Shown here: positions 27,492-38,044 of the stretch, piece after piece | Layout: each line of letters opens with the position of its first letter | How positions within the stretch are numbered: the stretch's first letter is position 1 | Assembly (NCBI GenBank): GCA_013399895.1 | Contig: VXBA01004877.1 | Location: forward strand, 1,236,675-1,300,674 | Length of the DNA: 64,000 bases | DNA from: Serilophus lunatus | Taxonomy: Eukaryota; Chordata; Aves; Passeriformes; Eurylaimidae | Reading direction: 5' to 3' | The notes under the pieces: model-generated | Seen by the model: the letters and a program-made list of their open reading frames with translations, nothing else | The model's database searches: none | What the model was told of the DNA's origin: nothing | Made by a program: the position numbers and the translations under genes

Positions 27492-27851
27492 TTTGGTGCC
27501 ATTCCAGAAAGAAGTATCTCTATACTGGCAGTTGTCCAACCAGCTTTGGAAATCATTCTGCACAGTTATTTCAGTAAAGCATAAAAGCCAAGCCCTAGCT
27601 TTCTCTGCCTGATTAAGCACTATCACCAATCACTATGCAGCTCTAAGGTACGCATGAAATATTCCTAGATAAATCCTCCATCTCCAGAGAAATGGGTTTC
27701 CTGTACAACTGTAAATCCAGGTTCTGTGTTGAAAGTAATCCAGTCTGGCAGCGCTATGGCCCTAGAAGAGTTTCCTTGGAAACAACAAACTTATGCAATG
27801 GCAAAGTCATCCAATCTTTTCATGCCACTATATTATATTAAAAACACCTGG

Positions 27852-27857
27852 TTTATT
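27852..27857 (-). promoter_or_regulatory. Candidate BMPER poly(A) signal (AATAAA)
   Basis: TTTATT on the plus strand reads AATAAA in the BMPER sense. It is a canonical hexamer close downstream of the stop. No clear GU-rich downstream element was recognised, and the hexamer is common by chance in AT-rich DNA, so use is unproven. Confidence 0.4.
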
Positions 27858-27929
27858 TATACAATGACTTACAAGGTCCTAGAAATAATAATACATAAAC
27901 TTTATAGCAAAAAATATACATATTATAAT

Positions 27930-28120
27930 TCATCCTTCTATGTTATAAAGAAATTATGTATATTTGTGTGTGGACATATATATAAATATATGGGTTATAC
28001 TTACTGTTTAGGGCACTTGTGTATGGACATGTGTTTCTACATACACACAGTATACATTTATATATCTTTCCAGGTGCCATGTGTATACATAAAGACACAT
28101 AAATACACACACAGGAGCAT
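27930..28120. repeat. Imperfect CA/TA microsatellite region
   Basis: Several short runs such as 'catatatataaatatatggg', 'acatacacacagtatac' and 'acacataaatacacacacag' make an interrupted alternating purine-pyrimidine region inside the inferred BMPER 3' UTR. The 137-codon plus-strand open frame across it (27726-28139) is an antisense by-product of this low-complexity sequence. Confidence 0.6.
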
Positions 28121-28249
28121 ATTTACACTCTGTGAGTAAATATGTACTTTGCAGAATCTGCACCCAAACATCTGGAGTCCTTCACTGGCTGTGAGCATCA
28201 AAGGGTGCAATAACCATCTGCATTAGTGTCCACGGAAAGAGAATTAATG

Positions 28250-28431
28250 TCATCGCTGTGGGCACAGGACTGGCTTGATGCATCTTCCTTTGTGAAGAAC
28301 TAAATTTGCTGGACAGTGGCACCCTGCAATGCAGGGCTTGTTGCATGGTCCAATCTCGTTCCAGTTGTCACACGTTTTGACACATCCTGGACCACAGGTA
28401 TCATAAACTGCACCATGTTTACACTGAGTAG
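28250..28431 (-). CDS. BMPER: BMPER last coding exon (TIL domain and stop codon)
   Basis: This is the final coding exon of BMPER, a secreted extracellular protein that binds BMPs and tunes BMP signalling (vertebrate homologue of Drosophila crossveinless-2). Seen: on the minus strand an acceptor (ctgcctttcag) precedes 2 nt completing a split Ala codon, then 59 codons and TGA at 28252-28250. The peptide starts TQCKHGAVYDTCGPGC and ends CIKPVLCPQR. It has ten cysteines in the spacing of a trypsin-inhibitor-like (TIL) cysteine-rich domain. Known: vertebrate BMPER has five VWC domains, a vWD domain and a C-terminal TIL domain, about 685 residues in human, and ends in the same CPQR. The reading joins in phase to the exon at 34573-34703, giving NCA-A-TQC across the junction. 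No frameshift or missing cysteine is seen, so the gene looks functional. Identification is from recalled family sequence, with very high similarity across the exon. Confidence 0.97.
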
Positions 28432-29861
28432 CTGAAAGGCAGTAAAAAGGAAAAAAATATGTAAATTACACAGAGCTCCACACAGAAAGCTACTTCTCTG
28501 TTTTCTTGGTTTCTACCGCAATTATCAAAAAGCACATTTTGGTATGACAATTGTTTAAAGGAAAACAATTACTTGTAATAAGATTCCAATATATTACATC
28601 ACAAATATAGAGGTAGCACAATTCCTAATCAAAAAGCTATAAAGTCCATAGCAGTCTTGAACTTTCTGACAACTTTAACACGGCTGACAGTATAGAAAGA
28701 CTTGGCAGTGTTTCTATCTGTAAGAAGATCTAGGCTTTATATTACAGGATTAACATTGTTTATTTATTTATTGCAATGCTTTTTATCAAATCTTCTGAAA
28801 CATTTACAAGGACAGACAGTTATTGTTAGTTCCACTCCTACTGAAAGAAGAAGAGACACTCATTCACCACTCTGGCTTTCTGATCCTAAGTTTATACTTT
28901 CTATATTGCACATTGCAGCAAACCAAATCAATGCTGTTAATGCAGTAGCACCATTTCTAAACCAAACAAACAAAATTTAAAAATCAATTATATCCATAGC
29001 TTTGTGCTATCCATTATATCCAATAGCTTTATTCTATTTTATAAAAGGATCACCGAAAATGAGGATTCTCGTACTTAATGATTCCAGTATCTATTGATTA
29101 ACTTATGTAGCTGACAGTTCAATGCATTTTCAACACAGAATACCACTGAAGCCCTAAAACCCCTCCAGATCGATATTTAAACTCTCAACATTTTATCTGT
29201 TGCCTTTTTAGCATGGAGAAAAATACACGGTTGAATAGCAAACAAAAGTTTGATATATTTTTTAACAGCTGTGCTGATGGCAAAAACAAGTAGTGAAAAA
29301 ATAGTTTATAGATGGAAAGGGACTCTCAAGGATCCAGAATCATCTCCTGTTATTTTCAGAGAAGTGATTGCATTATGAAAGTTTCTTCAACTTTGAGAGA
29401 ATATGAAAGTCGTGATTTTTTAAAAGAACAGTTCTGTTATGTACAGAAAATGATGTTTTGTTGTGAGGATTGGCCTACAGTGTCATTACAGTACCACCAT
29501 TATTCATAAAGAGAAAATAGACAGAAATAAATTGATTAAATATGTACAGAAGTGTATCAAAGAGGATGGAAGTCTTATTGCCAAGGAATCATATATTTAA
29601 GGGGTTTCTTTCAGTGGCAACAAAGTGATCTTCAAAACACCATCAGCTTCTTGCAAGCTTTACTTCCTGGGCATTTTATGGAATTCAGGCATATCTGAAA
29701 AGCACCCCTGAAGAAGGAACTAAACAAAGAATGCATGCACAGGTCTCAGGACACAGTTATTAATATGCAAGCACAAAACGGGAAAAAATAGATAGTACAG
29801 AAGAAAACTACTCTGAAGGTACAGAGAATTAACAGCTAAATATTATCTGGAAATTAGATGA

Positions 29862-29887
29862 GGGGAGGAGGGAGGAGGGGAGGCAGG
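29862..29887 (+). repeat. Purine-rich G-tract (two-tetrad G-quadruplex potential)
   Basis: A GA-only run with G-blocks at 29862-29865, 29867-29868, 29870-29872, 29874-29875, 29877-29880 and 29882-29883. Only three blocks reach three Gs, so a stable three-tetrad quadruplex is not predicted, but a two-tetrad form is possible. It lies within the last BMPER intron. Confidence 0.5.
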
Positions 29888-31914
29888 AAAGCTTTCTATC
29901 TTTAAGCATAAGAAAGCATCAAAGCAACGTATCTAAAAATTCTGTGAGACATCTTTAGTTGAACAATGTTTTAGAATAGGTTGGAAATTTAGAAGGAAAA
30001 ACATGCAAGCAATATTGGGCATAGAATAAAATGTATTGTATGCTTGTGTAGTGTGTTAAGAATAGAGATTGAATCTCTATAAGAGGGGAAACGAAAATGT
30101 TCAGAAGCTTTGCAAACAATGTATTGACTGTCTAGAAAAGTAGACCAACTTTCAAAGACGGTTAGTGATTGTCCAAACACAACATTAATTATCCTAAGGG
30201 AGCTGTTTACTAGAATCTTTTCCCCCTTCTCTCTGAAAATGAGCTTCCCTTCAAAGGATGTCTCAAGGACCAACCAAACATTAGATTCCAGTACATGTGG
30301 TTTTCATATAGAAAGGTCTATGAGCTTCAGTTTTAAGGCTGCACAGGTTTCATCCCACAGCTTTACTGCAGTAACAACTGGCCCATTCATTCCACCTGAG
30401 GTCTGGTTCCTCTGCTGTTGGGTTTGAGGAAAATTGGCCAAGGTCTCCTTTCCACTTCCTCATCTCTGCCCCAGAACAAATGAGAACATATTACAGCCTG
30501 TCCTCAGTAGCCATGGCATCTGTAAGTACTCCCCAGCTCTGTTCTGCCACACATGGATGTGGTATGTCAAAACACCTCCTTTTCCTTCAGATGATGCCAC
30601 ATAGAAGATATGATGACTCTATTTTCTGCTGTAGGCAGACTGTAATGGCATTATTAACATGCTGTCAAGGGAAAAATCAGAAAAATACAATGGCTGCTGT
30701 CTTAAGATCCCTGGATGGCTTTTATTGTTGAATGATTCAGTTGTTAACATATTGAGTGATTGATCCAGAACATTCCACTCCATCAACAGTTCAAAAAATA
30801 GAAAAAAAAGAAGATATTGTGCAGTAGGCTTTCCAGAGACTGCTGAAATGATTCAGTTCCATGTAAACATGGAAAACAGAAGTGAGGTCTTTTCACTTGT
30901 CTTTTATGGCAAATTCCTTTCTTATAAACTGAGCTCTGTTACTAATAACTTCCTTAGAACACTAGCAAAAAAAAAAAAATCAAAAACCCAACCCTAAAGT
31001 ACAAAAGCTACTAATAATACTGTATTTTGCAACATTACCAGTCCCAACAGGATTTTTCCACTCTTCTCTTCTAGAACATGTGTTTGGCATGGCAGATGCG
31101 AGCTTCCTCAGACCACTTTCTGAGCTGGAGGGATAATAGCTAGCTTCAGTCCAGAAGCCATATAGCCACATAAATACAGTACTGTGCCTGAGCTAATAAA
31201 CCTTGTGTAATAAGGCTACAGTTTTCAGACTAGATCTGGTTTATTCCAGCCACTTTGGCAGTTTCACAGAGTAGGCTTGTATCTGTCTGCGCCTGTCTTT
31301 GTAGACATGACCATAATTATTTAGGAAAAATTCTTATTCCCAACATAAAAGTCAAAATATGAAACATATAGCTGCTGAAGGATTCCCTTGGTGGATATCT
31401 GGTAAATCTGATTTCACAGGAGATTCTGATTAATATTTGAGCATCAATGATTCTTCTAACTTCTTCTGTTGATATTATAGTTTGGGATTTTTTGTAGGCC
31501 TTTCAAATGGAATGTCATTCATAGTGCTTGCAATTCCCAGCATCTCTGTCTAACATAGTAAAAGGCAACAGATTGGACACTGACCTTCTACAGATACACT
31601 CATGTTAATATTTTCAACCTCCACTTTTTAGTAAGTTTCCACTGAAAAGCCAGAATAGCCTCTTGATACATATACACACGGAATAAAGCTATTAAAGGAA
31701 AGCAGCATATAGCAGGGAAGAAGAGTGACTTTGGCCAGAAAATTCTACAGTAGAGAAAGGACTTAGAAGAGTCAAAATCTCATATACATTCATCTTCTTC
31801 CACTTCAACTGACCAGTTTTGCTCAGTTTTTATGAAGCTGTTGTAGCACGTAAGCACGTCAGTGCTACCATGCACACTTGCTCTATATTATATCCTTATC
31901 TGAGTTTTCTTCTT

Positions 31915-32188
31915 GCATGGTGACAGAACAAGAGGACACAGACTTAAGCTGCATCAGAGGAGGTTTATATTGGATGTTAGGAAAAACTTTACCATAGAAA
32001 GTGATTGGCCATTGGAATGGGCTGCCCTGGGAGGTGGTTGAGTCACTGTCCCTGGATGTGTTTAAGAAGAGATTGGATGAGGTACTTAGTGCCATGATTT
32101 AGATGATGGGATGGTATTAGGTAATAGGTTGGACTCGATGATCTCAATGGTCTTTTCCAACCTTGTTAATTCTGCGATTCTGTGATTG
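31915..32188 (+). repeat. CR1 LINE 3' fragment
   Basis: Plus-strand CR1 of about 275 bp that includes 'gacagaacaagaggacacag', 'ggaatgggctgccctgggag', 'ggttggactcgatgatctca' and the 3' end 'ttctgcgattctgtgatt' at about 32170-32187. It is 5'-truncated and antisense to BMPER. It is less diverged than the copy at 4.3 kb. Confidence 0.95.
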
Positions 32189-33538
32189 AAAGCCATGCCC
32201 CTGGCAGGGAGTTATAGTCATCTACCATCCTTGAGTTTTCTTCCTCTCGGTTTCCTCAGAAATACAGTGTGAAATCACTATGGCCCAAGGCCTTTCACCA
32301 CTTCAGTTTACTGCTCTTTATAAACTGCTTCACTTTTCTTGGGTTTAAAAAAACCTTTTCTTTCTCCTCCCTTTTCAGACCTCTTCCTTCCATTTGCATC
32401 CTTTCTTTTCCCTCTTGCATGTATCACTTTATTTCTTTCCCTCACAGTGGGTGCCCTTGTTTTTAATTTCTCCTTCACAAATCATATTTCTTCTTGTGCC
32501 CATCCTAGCAGTTCTCCATTTCCTCTACTTTCCATGGAAACCCATACCCTTTTCCTAACCTTCTCACTTACCATGTGGATCTCACCAACTCTTTCGTAGC
32601 CTAACCATTTTCCTTACTCGTTAGCTTCTATCTTCACTCCACCAGTAAATGAGAGCTGATATTCCCCTTATAGAGCCAACCTCATGGGACAGCAAACCTT
32701 GAGCAGCAGTATTTGTGTAAGAATGTAGAGGAGTATATGCTGTTGCACTGGGGGAGAGAGAAGAGCGTGTAGGGAAGAGGACATGTAATCCAGCCTCCTG
32801 AGTATCCTGTTTGTCTGCTCCTCTAGATAACACAAGTTTTCAGAAGATTATAAAAATGAGCTAAGCGTACAGCAGACAGGGTAGAGGAACCAGCAGCCAC
32901 ACAAGGTCTGGTTTTCAAATACACAAAAGTATAATTAAATCTGACTTTACTAATAAGTATACACAATTTTCATGAGAACACAACTCCTGCAAGTATCCCA
33001 CCAGGTATGAAATGTTAAGCAGGAAATGAAATTCCCAGAACGTTAAAGTTTTATTAGGTATATATTGTTTCCTACCCAGGAACTTTCATCTGTAATTGGG
33101 ACACAATAATTATAATGACTAGTTTTGGAGAGAAAATAAGCAAGTCAAAGATTAAAATCTTGATTCTGGCCACTGGTACTGTATAGAGTGCAGTGAATGA
33201 ACTTTAATGCTTACCGTATGATTTAATGTTAACAATGGTGCTACACCTTTCACATTGGATACTTAAGTAAGAGTTTTGAGGGTATTTGATCATATACAGC
33301 TTATCTATATTTCTATATTCTAAATTTCCTCTTCTACAATTCTGCACTAAGATTAAAAAGCTGCATGGATTTAAACACTTCTTTCACTAGCTTTAATGGA
33401 AGCTCTGTGTTTAAATTCCTTCATTATGTTCTCTCAAGGACCGTTTTTGCCTCAGAAACTCTTCTTGTCTTTGGTAAGATGCCAGCAAAAAATGTGAAAT
33501 GAAGCCTCAATTAGTTAAGTCGTGATATGTCAACACTT

Positions 33539-33600
33539 GTATAAACTCCTTAGGGCAGGGACTGGAGATTTTAATTCTTTCTATAGCATCTGCCACGGTG
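33539..33600 (+). repeat. Old LINE-like relic ('gggcagggact' type)
   Basis: 'aaactccttagggcagggac' followed by 'tggag...tctatagcatctgcc' resembles the 3' portion of an old amniote repeat with the phrase 'aaactctttggggcagggac...tgtacagcgcctagc'. The match is short and the family name is uncertain. Confidence 0.35.
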
Positions 33601-34572
33601 AAGTCTTGTGGCATTATATGATCAAGCGTCAGCCATAAAGTCTCAGTCTGAAGTGCTTTGGAATAAAAAAAGTCAGGACGTTTTTTTCAAGTTCCGCACG
33701 GATCTGCTGCCAGATCAATAGATTAAAATTATATACGCTATTAGCGCTGTCTGAAACCACATCCTTGAACAGGGTTTTCACTTAGTGACACTCTGTTTAG
33801 ATTGTTCTGTTCCTTTGCATGAAAAAATGAGCCTTTTGGGAACAGTCAATCAAATGTAATTTGCTCTGTCATTCACCCATCCCCGCTAAAATGCCTTCAA
33901 CAGAAAAGGAAATTGAAGTTGAGAGAGTAGGCCCTGAGCCACACACAATCACCAAAATGGACCACAGAGTAATAGCTCTATGACCAGCACTGAGTATCCT
34001 CTTCTCATTGTTTGTTTGGGTTTTTTCCAACTCCTGTCAATTGCTTTACATAAATCTGAATACATTTCCAGGCAAACTGATGCCATTACAGAATGTCCTA
34101 AATTAATGAGACCATCATCAGGGGAAATATTCATCTGCAATACTGCATTTTACTTCAAGTGCCCACAACCACAAGGCTATCGCTTCTCACAGAAATAATT
34201 ATTCACAATTACTTGCAATTAATATAGTCTTAATCACACAGAGAGTCTGGTCCAAGTATCAGAATTAATGCAGGTTTGCATTTTAATATTCCCATTAAAT
34301 ACATTCTCTCTTCCCATGTTGAACATCCTTTAATCTTATACGCACATTGTCTCTTGAAATACAACTGCTTTGACAGGAGGTCAAAGGAGTTTAAACGTTA
34401 TCTGTAATCAACAGCTTAGATATCCTGAAAGAAAAACTTCCAACAACTTTCAAGCTGGTGCAATTTCAGTCTTTTCTAAATGGTTAATTTTCGATCCTCC
34501 TCCACCAGTAGAAGGATAGTACCCTATTAGCCTATGCACTGGCTTACAAACAAGCAGCCCCAAAATGCTTAC

Positions 34573-34703
34573 CTGCACAGTTCTGCTCCGGCACCCACTG
34601 GACTTTCAGCCCTTCCCTCTGACAGGCCCGGGCGTATGCCAGGAATGACTCACAGTAGCAGTTTTTATGGAACGGACATTCGCACATGTCTGTCACGCAA
34701 GAC
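34573..34703 (-). CDS. BMPER: BMPER penultimate exon (C8 region after vWD)
   Basis: Minus-strand exon of 131 nt: 1 nt completing the codon split with the upstream exon, 43 codons, then 1 nt (G) of a split Ala codon. It is bounded by an acceptor (tattctgcag) at its right edge and a consensus donor (gtaagc) at its left edge. The peptide begins SCVTDMCECPFHKNCYCESF and ends VPEQNCA. It has seven cysteines and matches the C8 (cysteine-rich) segment between the vWD and TIL domains of BMPER. Both intron phases agree with joining to the exon at 28250-28431, 6.1 kb away. Together the two exons supply roughly the last 103 residues of the protein. The upstream exon that should encode the end of the vWD/start of C8 was not found in this window, so the gene is partial here. 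Confidence 0.97.
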
Positions 34704-37344
34704 CTGCAGAATAAAGCCCCAAAATAAATAAGCAAGGAGTGCTTTGGTAGATATCTGTCAGAGGTTTGGAGTTGTTACTTTTCACCTATATGAGCTTCAA
34801 AGCCACAGCAACTTGTGCTAAACAGCAAGGAAGTTAAAAACATTCCTGCTGTTACATCCCAAGGGCTCATCTCTTTTTTTTATGCGCTACCCTGATGCCA
34901 AGAATTCTCAAGAGCACAGGGAACCACACAGAAACAGGGAGGTGAGGAGACCCAAAAAATGTCAGCCAGAGAATACAGCCCACGGTGGGAGCAGGAAAAC
35001 CCCATTTTTGTAACGATTTTGTATCAATGTAAGATAAAATATTCTTTTTTATTTCCAAGAAAGTAACAATTTTACCAATTATAATAGTAGTAGTGTTTAG
35101 TGTATGACTTCTGTAGGTAAGGAGCACATGCCTCCCCATGCAAGGATGATGCCCTTTCTCCAGTCTACCTCCATACTCTCCCCACTTTGAAGGCCCCAAA
35201 GTAGCTATATGCCTGTTTTCTCATCAGCATCACTACTAAGTGCCAGATTTTAGGAGACTCCAAAGTAGCAGGGGTGATCCAGCATAACTGAGCAGTTTCA
35301 TGACAGGAAATCCCCCAGGCACTTGTTAATACCCCTCACCCTCTTCTTCCATTGCATTCTTATATGGAATCACCACAAAATGTGACAGGGAGCAAGAGCT
35401 GCTATCATGGCCTACCTGAAACTGCTACTGTGTATGTCACCACTATATTTCAAGTTAGCTCATCCAGAACATGTGTCCGTTTGGCACAGACCTAAAATAA
35501 AACTGGAAAGAGCCAGTGTATTTGGAATCAGTGGTTTCTACATATGCAAAATGCTTAGACCTTTCTGCAGATGCAGCAATGCAAATTCATTAATGCTGCA
35601 TATCTACTGCAACGAGCAGAATCATTAAAAGGTGGGGACAAGGTACAGGGGACACATACTCTGAAAATCATGGCCTCAGTTCATTTGCTTTCCACTGAGC
35701 GTGCTCTGTGTATGAACCTTGTGTGTCAATGGGCAAGACCCCCTGCTCCATTCATGTTCAGGGACTTTTCTGTTCCTGAAAGGGCAACATTTGTGAGAGG
35801 CACAAATCCATCAGAAAGACCAAGGGCTGAAGTAAAAAGTGAATCGTTAATTGCTCTCCCTGTGGACCATAATTTCAATGGTCTATAGGAAAAGGATGGA
35901 TATAGGCTTAATTTCCCAGAAACCTTCTCCATAGCTGAAGAGATAATAGCTTGGAAAAGGTACAAGCACCTCAGTCAAAGTAATCAGGAGACCTAATGCC
36001 TATACAATGCTCTTGAGTCATTAGGAAGCCTTTATTCAAAACTAGGAAAGACAATTAGTGGTCCCTTGAACACAGACAAGCCTGTTTCTGCATATCCAGC
36101 ACTGCCTCTTAAAGAGGAGGATTTCCGCTTGCTGAAGCCACTGGCTAGTTCAGTGACCATTCATATGGTTCAACCTGACAGTCCTGCTTGACATTTCCCT
36201 AAGCTTTTAATAATTTTATTCACAGTGGACTTGCAGCATTAAATTACCTAAGACACTGAGACATTTTCTGCATTTTCTGATATGTATGTGCTGTGAATAA
36301 ACAGAATTGCTTTGGATCAAATATATAACATGCTTGTATTTACAGATCAGGTGTTTTCATTTGAAATAACTTCACTTTTTAGGGACAACATCATTTTATT
36401 TCCCTTTAGTTCTGCGGCGAGTCCCTTTACATCTTTTCCAGTAACAGATGTTGGTGTATGTGTATCACAGCTGATAGGCTGCAAGGAACGGATTCGCACA
36501 ACATCCTTGTCATGGTTTGATGTTGTTAGCTGATAAAAGGCCTTCTATACGCACAAAAGGTCCCCTTTTTACATCTCACACTAAATAACTTTACACTGTT
36601 CCCTTTGGCCACAATATCTCTTTGTGTTCTCCCCACAGTGGGCACTGCTCCATATACCCCATGCAATTTAGGAGATGCATGTCTCATTCTAAAGTGAAGA
36701 AGATGCTTGCTTACTACTGCAGCAAACCATCATCACAAAGGAAGTCTGCAGTAGTCTCCATAGGTAAAAATTTATTATCAAGATACCATTTTACAATATT
36801 TTTGTTTCTGTGCCAGCCTCCTTTATCAATCACATTTTACTGCTCTCCACTCTCAGATATAGTTATTATTGAGGTCCATAGTGTTTAGGGTTGCTTGCCT
36901 GTGTCAGGTTGACTATAAGTTTAGTCTAGGGGATTAGGAATGTGAGGGCACCATTCCCAGTCTGCAGGAGGGCAGCCATGCTCTTCGAGAGTGCAGAGAG
37001 GTTAGTCCTTCTATATACATGTGAGCAACACTATGCCATTAACCCTTGGCACCGTAATGGCTGTGGACATCCAGACAGGCTCCAGGATGCAACAACTTAG
37101 TTTGGCTGGAATCAGCACTATTTGCTAGTGTTCAGCATGGGTCCACTAAGGGAGGTAGCATGCCATGTGCAACACAAACGATCTGCTGATTCATTACATA
37201 CCTAATTGCTTGTGCAATTTTTATTTTCCTGAAATGTTTAAACCTGGTGACAGCTGCCGGACTCAAGCCCTAGGCTTGGCTGAGGAGTAATCATCAGATT
37301 GTGGCAGTTATATTAATGATCACAATTGCAAATTATTTCTAAGG

Positions 37345-37366
37345 TTAATTAAATTAATTAATTAAT
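37345..37366. repeat. TAATTA-rich short repeat
   Basis: A 22-bp run of overlapping TTAAT/TAATTA units in the long BMPER intron. It is near-palindromic because TAATTA is self-complementary. It could be a simple repeat or a cluster of homeodomain-type core sites; nothing in the sequence decides between them. Confidence 0.5.
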
Positions 37367-37980
37367 GTTAAATCAAAAATGAGAGTAAAGAAACCTATAT
37401 TCACAGCTGCCAAGACTAGTGAATCAAAATAAAATCTTTTATTTCCTAACGAAATTCCTTGCTGGCAAGTTTAATGCATTAATATTAATTGCAGTTAGAT
37501 GGATTGACAGATAAGGGAGGGGGTCTTTTAATATCACTTCTGAAATCAGAAGGAGCAGGTATCTACTTTATTTGATAGCCACTGAGAGTTAAACAGCAGT
37601 TCTGGGAAAGGATATAGAGCCAAAGAAATCCATCCTCTGAGGGCTGGCTATGAGGGGGACCTGCCAATGGCCCATGGGCAAGTTCTGACTTTGGGTCTAT
37701 ATTTTTATCAAAATATAATTACATTACTCACAGTTAGTATTGTTGAAGTTTTGTTAAAGGGCTATTATGAGATGATTTATTAGGCAAATTTAAAAACTGA
37801 TTCTTGTATGCTGTCCTAATCCATTCCCCTTGCAAAAATCTTTGGTATGCCCATAGCTTTTATTTTTTAACCCTATCCAGTGACAGATTTCAAAAATTAT
37901 TCTCTGCTCCCCAAGATTCTGCCTCCTCATCATTCCTCCTTCGAATCCGATAAACAGATTTGGTAACGCTAACTGTATGG

Positions 37981-38044
37981 ATCAGAATCTTATCTCCACT
38001 CTAATCTGACTGATCAGAATCTTATCTCCACTCTAATCTGACTG
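37981..38044. repeat. Exact 32-bp tandem duplication, two copies
   Basis: The 32-bp unit beginning 'atcagaatcttatctcc' and ending 'ctaatctgactg' occurs at 37981-38012 and again, without a mismatch, at 38013-38044. Perfect identity in neutral intron DNA implies a recent duplication, or an assembly artefact. Confidence 0.95.

Larger units (their letters stand above)
27830..28249 (-). other. BMPER: BMPER 3' UTR, proximal part (inferred)
   Basis: The sequence after the BMPER stop codon on the minus strand must be 3' UTR up to the first used poly(A) site. It is AT-rich and contains imperfect CA/TA dinucleotide runs (about 27930-28120). An AATAAA hexamer lies on the minus strand at 27857-27852, 393 nt beyond the stop, so cleavage would fall near 27825-27845. 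The boundary is inferred. Further AATAAA hexamers on this strand at 26554-26549 and 26163-26158 would give UTRs of about 1.7 and 2.1 kb. Confidence 0.55.
28432..34572 (-). other. BMPER: BMPER last intron
   Basis: The 6.1-kb intron between the two recognised exons runs from the GTAAGC donor at its right end to the CAG acceptor at its left end. It contains a truncated CR1 LINE in antisense to BMPER (31915-32188), an old LINE-like relic near 33539-33600 and a purine-rich tract at 29862-29887. Apart from these I see only AT-rich unique sequence and no further exon-like segment. Confidence 0.9.

Noticed and set aside
27726..28139. 137-codon plus-strand open frame
   Set aside because: Antisense to the inferred BMPER 3' UTR and built from CA/TA-rich low-complexity sequence.
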